DNA of 64,000 nt from CAVZXS01 sp963779325 (GTDB lineage Bacteria > Bacteroidota > Bacteroidia > Chitinophagales > Chitinophagaceae), in assembly GCA_963779325.1 (NCBI GenBank), contig CAVZXS010000037.1:186001-250000 (forward strand), written 5' to 3'. Within the stretch, counting starts at the first letter, position 1. Each line of letters opens with the position of its first letter. Made by a program: the position numbers and the translations under genes. Under the pieces are notes generated by a model. It ran no database searches. It worked only from the letters and a program-made list of their open reading frames with translations, and had not been told where the DNA came from. Of the stretch, positions 17,659 through 25,834 are shown in pieces.

Positions 17659-18237
17659 TTAATTTGATTTTTTAAGCCGGGAAAATCTATATGAGAAGCT
17701 CACCTGCCCGCCGGTAGTTTTTGTTTCTGTATTATCTTCAGCAGAAATATTGGCAAGGCCAAAATTATATCTTACACCAAACCCCACCCCCATTTTTAAT
17801 CTATAGCCGACACCTGCACCAAAAGAAAAGTTTGAGCCTTTAAAAAACTTTTTTACATCTTCACTAATAGTATTGCCCTCTTTATATTTTGCGCTTAATA
17901 AAAAACCAAACTCCGGGCCTGCTTCTATTAAAAAGCCCGACTTGGTGTTTAACTGCAGCATAACCGGAATGTTTAAATAGGTGATGTAAGTGCCAAATTT
18001 TTCACCGTTCTCTTCAAATGCATTTCCTTGTTTAGAAAATAACAATTCGGGCTGTACGGCAAATAAGCCACTGACAGGTATTTGTACAAAACCACCTATA
18101 TGTAAAGCAGTAAGATAGCTTTGGTCATCTCCGGTAAGGGCATACTTGTTAAGACCTGCTTTTGGGCCGGCACCCAACTGTGCAATTGTTGTTATTGATA
18201 ATACAACAGCGATAATAATGAATACTACTTTTTTCAT
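17659..18237 (-). CDS. PorT-family outer-membrane beta-barrel protein
   Basis: This 192-residue protein has a signal peptide (MKKVVFIIIAVVLSITTIAQ) followed by LGAGPKAGLNKYAL. That is the classic start of the PorT / outer-membrane beta-barrel domain family seen throughout Bacteroidota. Later strands include GFVQIPVSGLFAVQPELLFSKQG and FSFGAGVGYRLKMGVGFGVRYNFG. It starts 20 bases after the LamG/T9SS gene and ends at a terminator, so it is the last gene of that transcript. Function is unknown, and co-expression with a surface-secreted protein fits an envelope role. Confidence 0.85.
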   Translation of the reverse strand: MKKVVFIIIAVVLSITTIAQLGAGPKAGLNKYALTGDDQSYLTALHIGGFVQIPVSGLFAVQPELLFSKQGNAFEENGEKFGTYITYLNIPVMLQLNTKSGFLIEAGPEFGFLLSAKYKEGNTISEDVKKFFKGSNFSFGAGVGYRLKMGVGFGVRYNFGLANISAEDNTETKTTGGQVSFSYRFSRLKKSN

Positions 18238-18256
18238 AATTGATAAAGTTTAATGG

Positions 18257-20578
18257 TTATAGTTTAATTAATTTTTGTATATGCTTATTTCCTCCATTTT
18301 CGTATTGCAATAAATACACTCCTTTGGCATAGCTGCTCAAATCCATAGTAATACTTTGTGTGGTTACTGTTTGCTTTTGTAATAATTTACCTTCGGCATT
18401 AAACAGCATTAGCATTCCGTTTTGTTTTAATCCACCAATGGTCAGCATATCGTTTACAGGATTTGGGAATATGGTAAACTGCCCGCTTTGCAGATCGCTC
18501 AATTTTACTATGCCGGAGTAAGTAAACTTTCCATCAGCATCTATTGATTTTAGCCGGTAAAAAACAACGGGTTTGGTAATAAATGTATTTACATCTGAAA
18601 AGGAATAATCAGCACCGCCGACAGCTACCGAACCAATGGTAGCAAAATCAAATCCATTTTCACTGCGCTGTACTTCAAATCGGTTTACATTTATTTCATT
18701 GGCAGTTTTCCATTGCAGCAATGCATCGTTATTTTGTTTGCTGCCAGAGAAAGAAATAAGGTTTAATGGTAATGCCCCGCCTAATCTTCCTAAAATATAT
18801 TCAGTGCTTTCTCCGGTAACGGTTATAGTATTGGCTGGTTCATTTGGTATTGCAACCATTGTAGTCCAGGTACCCGTATTATCTGTCCGCTTGTTTAGCC
18901 GCAGTTGCGATTCTATTGCAGGTGTTACAAAAGGATTACCACTATAATTATATGTTGCTGTGTATTGCGGTGTTGTGCCACCCACCTGAAACACCCCAAA
19001 GTATTTATTATTATCACCCACACCAGTTGCCCCAGTTAGTGTACTTGGTTTTTCATCTACCATATACACCTGTATGCCAGCAGGAGAACCGGAAGTGGAA
19101 CTAACAGTTAAATTTTCTCCTGCAGGATGTGTGAGTGAAACTGTTTTGGTGGCATTTACATAATCATGACTGCTGGCATTACCAATGGCGGCACCGCTGG
19201 TTACTCTTGTGGGAGTATTTGTAAGTGTGCCATTGTTTGCATTTACAGTACCATCAAAAATAGTGGCTCCGGAACTTTCATCAAAATTATAATATGCTAC
19301 CAGGTTATTGTACAACGGATCAGATGTAGTTATCTTATGACACATGCGGTCACGGATTTGAGATTGGGTAAGTGCAATATTCCACATTTTTATTTCATCC
19401 AAACTGCCAGAAAAAAAGCCACCCCCGGCTAAGAAGGGACTACAAGGGCCAGTACCTAATTGAAAGTTGGCGCTATTACTTACATCTTGTGTAATTGCAG
19501 CCTTTGATTCAGCAAGCATTCCGTCTTTAAATGCACTGATTTGCGTAGCAGTTCTTATAAAGGCAATATGATGCCATTTACCATCACTCACATTTGGTAT
19601 TACTACAAAATCACTTGAAGGGCCAGGAACATTCACTTCAAAAAACACTTCTCCTGCAAGATTTTTTCTTATTGCCCAATTTGGTCCATCGGCACAATTA
19701 TCATCCCTTTTATCAAAAATTATTTCTTCTTTAGAAACTAAAGAATTGTACCAGAAGTCAACTGAAAAATCTCCCGTTCCAAAATTGATAGCAGAAGAAT
19801 TAGACATTGTGATGGATTGAGTAGTTCCATTAAAACTCATAGCATTACCGCTGCCGGGTTTTTGTGTCTGATTAGATGAGGCAAAGTCTTGCTGTACTTG
19901 TGAAGCAGTTAATGCAGTATTGTAAATTTTTACTTCGTCAATCCTGCCATGCCAGTAATAATTAGGGTCAATAGCTACTCCCGTGGCAACCGGGTCACTG
20001 GCTTCTGCACCTATATACGTATTTACACCACTATTATATTGTATAGGGAATGTTGCACCGGCATCATCCGTAGCAACCAATACACCATCCATATATAACC
20101 TGGTAAACCGTCCGTCAAAAGTACCGGCCATGTAATGCCAGCCTGTTAAGTAAGGCGCAGCGGCTACTTGAACAAAACCATACCCACCATTTCTTCTTAC
20201 ATAAAGTACAAATGCATTCAACGCTTTATCGTAAGCAATCTGGTAACCTGCATTTTCGGTGCAGGAAAGAATTTGTCTTCCGGCAGCTGCACCTGCCGGG
20301 TTTTCTATATTAAACCATGCACTTATGGTAAGTGCAGCTGTTGGCCTTATAACATTACTGTTGCTTAAATCAATATTATCATCCACCCCATCAAAACTGA
20401 AAGCATTGCCGGCACTGCCAAACCTGTCGGTAGAAAGTATGGCGCCACTTACCGTTCCGTTTAATGTACCAATAGCATCATTGGCATTGCCGTTAAAGGG
20501 GTAGTAAGCTACGGGGGTTTGTGCTGTAAGTTGTAACCAACAACTTGATATAATTATCAGGAGTAAAAACTGTTTCAT
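18257..20578 (-). CDS. T9SS-secreted protein with two LamG domains
   Basis: The start is placed at the ATG at 20578, because a signal peptide (MKQFLLLIIISSCWLQLTAQ) begins there. The 33-base upstream extension is AT-rich and unlikely. The 773-residue protein has two concanavalin-A/LamG-like lectin domains, at roughly 20-235 (YYPFNGNANDAIG ... LTASQVQQDF) and 245-420 (ISAFKDGML ... DEIKMWNIALTQSQI). A linker and a C-terminal T9SS type-A sorting domain follow (FTIFPNPVNDMLTIGG ... GVYLLQY). It is probably exported and attached to the cell surface, where it may bind glycans. The NarL-type regulatory trio upstream is a likely controller. Confidence 0.9.
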   Translation of the reverse strand: MKQFLLLIIISSCWLQLTAQTPVAYYPFNGNANDAIGTLNGTVSGAILSTDRFGSAGNAFSFDGVDDNIDLSNSNVIRPTAALTISAWFNIENPAGAAAGRQILSCTENAGYQIAYDKALNAFVLYVRRNGGYGFVQVAAAPYLTGWHYMAGTFDGRFTRLYMDGVLVATDDAGATFPIQYNSGVNTYIGAEASDPVATGVAIDPNYYWHGRIDEVKIYNTALTASQVQQDFASSNQTQKPGSGNAMSFNGTTQSITMSNSSAINFGTGDFSVDFWYNSLVSKEEIIFDKRDDNCADGPNWAIRKNLAGEVFFEVNVPGPSSDFVVIPNVSDGKWHHIAFIRTATQISAFKDGMLAESKAAITQDVSNSANFQLGTGPCSPFLAGGGFFSGSLDEIKMWNIALTQSQIRDRMCHKITTSDPLYNNLVAYYNFDESSGATIFDGTVNANNGTLTNTPTRVTSGAAIGNASSHDYVNATKTVSLTHPAGENLTVSSTSGSPAGIQVYMVDEKPSTLTGATGVGDNNKYFGVFQVGGTTPQYTATYNYSGNPFVTPAIESQLRLNKRTDNTGTWTTMVAIPNEPANTITVTGESTEYILGRLGGALPLNLISFSGSKQNNDALLQWKTANEINVNRFEVQRSENGFDFATIGSVAVGGADYSFSDVNTFITKPVVFYRLKSIDADGKFTYSGIVKLSDLQSGQFTIFPNPVNDMLTIGGLKQNGMLMLFNAEGKLLQKQTVTTQSITMDLSSYAKGVYLLQYENGGNKHIQKLIKL

Positions 20579-20646
20579 GTGTTTTAATTTTAGGTTGTAA
20601 AAATGAAACATGAAACAGAGAGTGCAATCACTAATTGTAGTGAATC

Positions 20647-21279
20647 TTATGAACCCTGCCGGTGCAGGTTTTTGTAGTAAAAAGCAATTGCTTCACCCAC
20701 AGAAGATACATGGAGTTTTTCGTAAATATGCTTGGCGTGAGTGTTGACTGTATTGAAACTGAGAAAAAGTTTATCGGCTACCATTTTATAACTCAACCCA
20801 TCAGACAATAATTTTAATACCTGTGTTTCTCTTTCTGTGAGTGGGTTGTTTACCTTTTGGGGTTGAAAATAATCCAGCACTTTTAATGCAATACCGGGGT
20901 TCATCACTGCACCGCCATCATACACTTCCTGTATAGCTTGTAATATGCGCTGCGCAGGGTCTTTTTTAAGAATATAGCCGCTTGCACCATTGCGGATGCA
21001 CTCAAATATTTTATCCGTATCGTCAAAAACCGTTTGCATCAGCACTTTAATATGAGGGTAGTTTTTTTTAATTTCTTTTAAGCCCGCAATTCCATCTGCA
21101 CCGGGCATGTTAATATCCATCAACACTACATCAGGAAAACAGGCTTCCATATCTTTTTTCACATCGATGCAATTAATTGCTTCCCCACAAAAACTGAGTT
21201 CGGGGCTTAGCTCAATTAATGCCTTGAGGCTGTCCCGCCTCGGATGATTATCATCGTATATAAAAACCTTGATTTGCAT
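20647..21279 (-). CDS. NarL/FixJ-type response regulator
   Basis: This 210-residue protein has a receiver domain with acidic residues DD (9-10) and acceptor D55 in VVLMDINMPGADG, then a lysine in YILKKDP. A LuxR-type helix-turn-helix covers about 145-205 (LTERETQVLKLLSDGLSYKMVADKLFLSFNTV). It is the normal partner of HisKA_3 kinases such as the one encoded by the third gene of this cluster. Gene order on the minus strand is kinase, 7TM protein, regulator, then the LamG/T9SS gene 69 bases further on, so that surface protein is the obvious candidate target. Confidence 0.93.
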   Translation of the reverse strand: MQIKVFIYDDNHPRRDSLKALIELSPELSFCGEAINCIDVKKDMEACFPDVVLMDINMPGADGIAGLKEIKKNYPHIKVLMQTVFDDTDKIFECIRNGASGYILKKDPAQRILQAIQEVYDGGAVMNPGIALKVLDYFQPQKVNNPLTERETQVLKLLSDGLSYKMVADKLFLSFNTVNTHAKHIYEKLHVSSVGEAIAFYYKNLHRQGS

Positions 21280-21326
21280 AATTCAAAATAACACAATATC
21301 CCCGAAAGTGGTATGACTAATTGTAG

Positions 21327-22058
21327 TTACCCGGTGGTTTGGTCTTCCTGTTTCTTTAAAAGCCTATCCATAATTTTTTGCTGACCTTCCATCACCTGAA
21401 GATGTAAAATCCTGTTTTTAAGGGCAAAGCCGGTATTGAGCAACAGTAACTCCAGCAGTACGCCAATTTCCAGACCCAGGTAGCCATATTGTTTCCCTTC
21501 TCCGTTGCTTTGAAAAAGAATACCCAAAATAACACCTATAACACCGCCTGCCACATATAATAAGCTGCCTATTACTAAAAAATTATTGAGCATATTTTTC
21601 TGTTTCAGCATTAATATAAACATAGGCATTGCAAATGTTGCCATTATTAATACACAAGCCAGGTAAATAACAGATGAAGTTTGATAACTTAAATTGAACG
21701 GGATGCTGATACACTTGAGTATGATGAAAGCCGCAAACATAATTTCTAATTTCCGGCTGATTTTATAAACCTTCGGTTGAAGTTTTGATGTGTTTAAAAA
21801 ATGTCTGCCAAAAAGCACATACATCCAGTAACTGCAAATGGCCATGGGCTGGTTCATTATTTCATTTACCCAATAGGGGAAGTTAATACCCAGCAAACCG
21901 GTTGCTTCATTCACCCTGAACAAAATACACAGGCAGGCCGATAAAATATATACTATGTAAAAAAAATACTCCCTGCGCCTGAATACTGCCCATTGAATCA
22001 CCATAAAAAGCATTTGAAAAAATGCTATACCAAGTATCAGTAAATGAAACAATTTCAT
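21327..22058 (-). CDS. Free-standing 7TM sensor-like membrane protein
   Basis: This 243-residue protein has seven hydrophobic helices (about 3-24, 30-48, 72-90, 108-128, 135-155, 160-182, 190-212) and a short charged cytoplasmic coiled tail (LKNRILHLQVMEGQQKIMDRLLKKQEDQ). It resembles the 7TM module of 7TMR-DISM receptors, which is normally fused to a kinase or cyclase. Here the module stands alone, between a kinase gene (17 bases upstream) and its response regulator (47 bases downstream). It may pass a membrane signal to the kinase, but that is inference. The tail could form a coiled coil with a partner. Confidence 0.75.
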   Translation of the reverse strand: MKLFHLLILGIAFFQMLFMVIQWAVFRRREYFFYIVYILSACLCILFRVNEATGLLGINFPYWVNEIMNQPMAICSYWMYVLFGRHFLNTSKLQPKVYKISRKLEIMFAAFIILKCISIPFNLSYQTSSVIYLACVLIMATFAMPMFILMLKQKNMLNNFLVIGSLLYVAGGVIGVILGILFQSNGEGKQYGYLGLEIGVLLELLLLNTGFALKNRILHLQVMEGQQKIMDRLLKKQEDQTTG

Positions 22059-22074
22059 AATGTCGTTTACTAAT

Positions 22075-23886
22075 TTACCATCCGTTATCCATTAATACTG
22101 TAACCGGAATAATAAATACATGATTGGTGCCTTTTCCTGTTGCCGTTTCCATTATCCACTTCCCTTTCAGTTCTTCGCAGCGGGCTAAAATATTTTTTAA
22201 CCCGTTTCCTGATGATTGTTTGGCTTTATCAAACCCAATACCATTGTCAGTAATTTGCAGTACGCAGTTTCTCCCTTCCGGGTACATATGCAGTGATGCA
22301 TTTGTAGCTTTACTATACTTGGCAATATTGTTCAACACCTCTTTAACTATTAGAAGAATATTGCGCCTTGCTTTCATGTTTTCTAACGCCCCTTCTGCAT
22401 CAGGATGAATAATGCAGGTCAGTTCAATATTTTTGTCCTGCAGTAATTCTGCCGAATAGTTTTTTATTTTTGTTTCAATAGAAGTAGTGCTGATGCTGTT
22501 ATTCTTCATACTCCAGACAATATCTCCCATATTTTCCATAATATCCTTGCTTTGGTTGCTTATCTTATGTATCATATCAAGTGCTTTACCGGGATCAGTA
22601 TTTATAGACTGTTCTGCAATAGCGCCATAAATTTGCAAACTGCTGAGCGATGCGCCAATATCATCATGCAAATCCTGGCTGATCTTTTGCCGCATTTTGG
22701 ATACTGCTAATTTTTGATTTTGATAATAGCGGTACACCAAAAAACCAATTGCTAAAAAAGTAAATCCAATGAGCGCCATCATTAATCTTGTGTTCGCCAG
22801 TTTCTGTTTTTGTTTTGCTTCTTCTACCTGCATGCCCAGCAGTCTTTTTTCATTTGATAAACCTGCATTGAGGATGGTTTGTATTTGCTGGTTATTGCCA
22901 TTGATGACCGCTTTTTCAACAGACGACTTTAATTCCAGTGCCCGTACCAACCCGCCGGTATTATTTTGTTTCCTGTAAATATCAATTGCAGCAGTTAAAA
23001 AATGAATTGCATAAAACCGATTAATATTTGGTCTTTGCTGCAACAAAGCAAAGCCGCTGTCTAAACTCTTCACAACACCGGTATAATTTGTATTAGCATA
23101 GTAACATTTGGCTATGCCGCCATAACAAACCAGAGCCACATCCACATCATCAGATCGCAATGCAGTATTGGTTCCTCTTTTATAATAATATAAAGCACTG
23201 TCTTTCTGATTTTGCTCAAATAACACATCACCTAATCCATAACAGGCAACTGCAACACCACGCTCCCAGTTAATGGCAAATGCTTTTTGCAACGAAAGCC
23301 GGTTATGATACAATGCACTGTCATATATTTTTAATTTATAGTACGCTTCTGCTAAGTTGCCATGCAAGTGATGCGGCTTGGTAAGACTCAAATATTTTTC
23401 GGGGTAAGGTGGTTGGCGTGTATATAACAATCCTTTTTCATAATATTGAATTGACCGGGCAGCGCTGTCAATATTCATATAAAACAACCCTTGAAAATTA
23501 TAACTGTCTGCCAGCAACAAACTGTCGTTCAGTGCTTCTGCCATAGCAAGCCCACGGCGGCTTTCCTGCAAACCCAATTGCTGCAGGTTATTGTAATAAT
23601 ACACTTCGGCCTGCCGGGTAATTAACAGGTAATTGTTTAAAGAATTACTTTTAAGCGGTAACAGTTCGTGAATCTTATTCAACCATATTTGCGACGAGTC
23701 ATATTGCTCAATATTCATGTACTCATCTGCAATAAAAAAACAGGTGAGCATGTAAACTTTTTCATCTTTGTATTGCCGCTGAATCACTCTTTTTGCAGAG
23801 TCAACAGCAGATTGCCCGGCAGCATGTTGCATCATTGCAATAATGCCAAAACAATAAACCAATATCGACTTTAATAACTGTTTCAC
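22075..23886 (-). CDS. TPR sensor histidine kinase, HisKA_3 (NarX/LiaS) type
   Basis: This 603-residue kinase has a signal peptide (MKQLLKSILVYCFGIIAMMQHAAG). A TPR region of about 300 residues follows (LYHNRLSLQKAFAINWERG, SALYYYKRGTNTALRSDD). A coiled segment and one transmembrane helix come next (TRLMMALIGFTFLAIGFLVY), then a HisKA_3 domain with H407 in SQDLHDDIGASLSSLQIYG and a HATPase domain (VLNNIAKYSKA, TDNGIGFD, GNGLKNI). This is the standard partner of LuxR-type regulators. It heads a three-gene unit with the 7TM protein and the regulator, and the sensory ligand is unknown. Confidence 0.92.
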   Translation of the reverse strand: MKQLLKSILVYCFGIIAMMQHAAGQSAVDSAKRVIQRQYKDEKVYMLTCFFIADEYMNIEQYDSSQIWLNKIHELLPLKSNSLNNYLLITRQAEVYYYNNLQQLGLQESRRGLAMAEALNDSLLLADSYNFQGLFYMNIDSAARSIQYYEKGLLYTRQPPYPEKYLSLTKPHHLHGNLAEAYYKLKIYDSALYHNRLSLQKAFAINWERGVAVACYGLGDVLFEQNQKDSALYYYKRGTNTALRSDDVDVALVCYGGIAKCYYANTNYTGVVKSLDSGFALLQQRPNINRFYAIHFLTAAIDIYRKQNNTGGLVRALELKSSVEKAVINGNNQQIQTILNAGLSNEKRLLGMQVEEAKQKQKLANTRLMMALIGFTFLAIGFLVYRYYQNQKLAVSKMRQKISQDLHDDIGASLSSLQIYGAIAEQSINTDPGKALDMIHKISNQSKDIMENMGDIVWSMKNNSISTTSIETKIKNYSAELLQDKNIELTCIIHPDAEGALENMKARRNILLIVKEVLNNIAKYSKATNASLHMYPEGRNCVLQITDNGIGFDKAKQSSGNGLKNILARCEELKGKWIMETATGKGTNHVFIIPVTVLMDNGW

Positions 23887-23912
23887 TAATGAAAGATACT
23901 AAATGCCTCTCA

Positions 23913-25002
23913 TTATTCGGTTTCCTTCTCACTCATCAAATAGGCTTTTATGAAACCGTCCAGCTCACCATCCATTACCGGGCCCACATTACCTACTTCA
24001 TAATCGGTGCGGTGATCCTTAATCATTTTATACGGATGAAAAACATAACTGCGGATTTGAGAACCCCACTCTATCTTTTTCTTTTTGCTGTTGGCAGCAT
24101 CTTTTATTTCATTGCGCTTTTGCAGTTCCATTTCATACAAACGGCTTTTCAGCATTTGCATGGCTAATTCTCTGTTGCCTAACTGGCTTCTGTCCTGCTG
24201 GCAAACTACCACTATGCCGGTGGGAATATGCGTCAGTTGAACTTTTGTTTCTACTTTATTTACATTTTGTCCGCCTGCACCGCCGCTTCTCGATGTTTCC
24301 ATTTTTACATCCGCCGGGTTGATATCAATTTTTATGGTATCATCAACCAAAGGATAAACATTAACTGATGCAAAAGAAGTATGTCGCCGGGCATTACTGT
24401 CAAATGGCGAAATACGAACCAATCGATGTACGCCGCTTTCTGATTTTAAAAAACCATAAGCAAAAGGGCCTTCAAACTGAAATGTGCAGCTTTTTATACC
24501 GGCGCCGTCACCATCCTGCCAATCCATTTCTATTACTTTCCAGTCCTGTTTTTCGCCGTACATGCGGTACATACGTGCAAGTATTTCGGCCCAGTCCTGG
24601 CTTTCGGTACCGCCGGCCCCGCTGTTTATTTGTAATACGGCAGGCAATTCATCTTCAGGTTCGTTGAGTGTACTTTTAAATTCTGCTTCTTCTATTTGTA
24701 CCAAAGCCTTTTCGTAAGCTTCTTTGGTTTCTTCTTCGGTAGCATCGCCGCCTTTCCAAAATTCGAAGAGTACGGCAAAATCTTCTACGGCAGTATTTAC
24801 CTGCTCATAAAGATTTACCCAATACTCATTGAGCTTTGTATTTTTCAGAATTTCCGTGGCACGTTTGTTATCATCCCAAAAGCCCGGGCTTAGTGAAAGT
24901 TGCTTGTCTTCGTTTATCTTATATTGTCGGTTCCCGACGTCAAAGAAACCTCCTTAGGACGGTTACCCGATCCCTCATTTCCTGTAATTTTTCTGTTGTC
25001 AT
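23913..25002 (-). CDS. prfB: Peptide chain release factor 2 with programmed +1 frameshift
   Basis: RF2 ends translation at UAA and UGA. The start is the ATG at 25002-25000. Twenty codons follow, then CTT and an in-frame TGA at 24942-24940. Translation must skip T24942 and resume at GAC, giving 362 residues in total, normal for RF2. The slip site is AGG AGG TTT CTT TGA C, with the Shine-Dalgarno-like AGGAGG and the CTTTGAC heptamer as in E. coli. The body has the SPF anticodon-like motif (RISPFDSNARRHTSF) and the catalytic loop SGGAGGQNVNKVET. A simple open-frame call from 24704 (TTG) loses about 100 residues. RF2 level is thus expected to be autoregulated. Confidence 0.96.
24938..24954 (-). 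promoter_or_regulatory. prfB programmed frameshift site
   Basis: Reading on the minus strand there is an AGGAGG stimulator, a 3-base spacer, the slippery codon CTT and the stop TGA followed by C. When RF2 is scarce, the ribosome slips +1 at CTT-T and reads GAC. The layout and spacing match the known bacterial prfB element. Confidence 0.93.
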
Positions 25003-25150
25003 AGCCGCGAAGATAAGAGAAATGAGTGAAAACTATTTAGCCGGCTGCATTACTACTATCAGCGCCTGTTGTGTCACTCACTTCAGGGTTCGGGTCACTG
25101 CTGAGCACAATAATCGGGTCTCCTGTAGTGTAAAATGATTTACAGAAGCT

Positions 25151-25426
25151 TTAAAATAAATCGGAGTGAGTTCCTGTTCTGATTAGTATCAGGGTGTTGG
25201 TGCTTACATTTATTTGCCAGATTAATAACCAATCAGGCTGAATATGACATTCCCAACAATCTTTATACTCACCGGTAAGTTTATGGGGCTTATACTTTAC
25301 AGGTAATGGAGTCCCGTTAGCAATTGAACTTATTACAGCTTGTATCAGCGGTTCTTTATATCCTCTTTTAAGGGCAAGTCTATAGTCTCGCTTAAAACTA
25401 CCTGTATATTCAATATTATACATCAC
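25151..25426 (-). CDS. YafQ-type mRNA interferase toxin
   Basis: This 91-residue protein belongs to the RelE/ParE superfamily, YafQ branch. It shows the N-terminal IEYTGSFKRDYRLALKRGY, the central KPHKLTGEYKDCWECHIQPDWLLIWQI and the C-terminal TLILIRTGTHSDLF. The histidines and aspartate (HIQPDW, H in GTHSDLF) match the YafQ active-site region. It would cleave mRNA on the ribosome unless bound by the antitoxin, whose gene overlaps its start by 4 bases (ATGA). The pair sits between prfB and a decayed copy of the prfB 5' end, which suggests it arrived with that rearrangement. Confidence 0.88.
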   Translation of the reverse strand: MMYNIEYTGSFKRDYRLALKRGYKEPLIQAVISSIANGTPLPVKYKPHKLTGEYKDCWECHIQPDWLLIWQINVSTNTLILIRTGTHSDLF

Positions 25427-25614
25427 TTGTTGAGGTCAGCAAATAACTGTTTCAGAGAACCTGCTTTGCGGGTTTTACCTTTTCTTGCATCTCTAATAGC
25501 TTTTTTGGTAGCCAGATTAGGGTTCTTAATTATTTTGGCAAAAGGGAGGGTTTCAATTAACTCTACTAATTTTTTTGCTTGGGCAGTTTTTGTATCAATA
25601 GTTATATAAGTCAT
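25423..25614 (-). CDS. Antitoxin of the YafQ-type module
   Basis: This 63-residue protein is encoded directly before the toxin and overlaps it by 4 bases, the usual antitoxin-first order of type II modules. The N-terminus (MTYITIDTKTAQAKKLVELIETLPF) could form the dimerising and DNA-binding part. The lysine/arginine-rich C-terminus (NPNLATKKAIRDARKGKTRKAGSLKQLFADLN) would wrap the toxin. It is not a clear RelB/DinJ homologue, so the assignment rests mainly on position and size. Autoregulation of the operon by the complex is expected but unproven. Confidence 0.75.
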   Translation of the reverse strand: MTYITIDTKTAQAKKLVELIETLPFAKIIKNPNLATKKAIRDARKGKTRKAGSLKQLFADLNK

Positions 25615-25669
25615 TATTACTGCGTTTTAGAAAACAAAAATAATTAAAATTTTCTCAAAATTCTCAGTT

Positions 25670-25808
25670 CTTGTATAAAAAGCCGGAGATCAATGAAATT
25701 CGTTTGTCTTCTTCCATTTTATATTGTCGATTCCCGACCTCAAAGAAAACCACTTAATCTGTTTATTTCTTATTAAATCTTGTAACCTCCGGCACAATCC
25801 CCGCGTCA
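25670..25808 (-). pseudogene. Decayed second copy of the prfB 5' end
   Basis: On the minus strand the block from about 25750 to 25675 matches the real prfB region 24950-24873, with about 58 of 76 bases identical by hand alignment. In the shifted frame it reads EVGNRQYKMEEDKRISLISGFLYKN then stop, against DVGNRQYKINEDKQLSLSPGFWDDN in prfB. The slip sequence is also recognisable (GGTTTTCTTTGAGG). Upstream, LQDL matches LQEM, but the frame is broken before the slip site. Only about the first 45 codons survive and no GGQ region remains. It cannot be functional. Confidence 0.8.
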
Positions 25809-25834
25809 TATTCTTCGTTAATACAATTATAATT

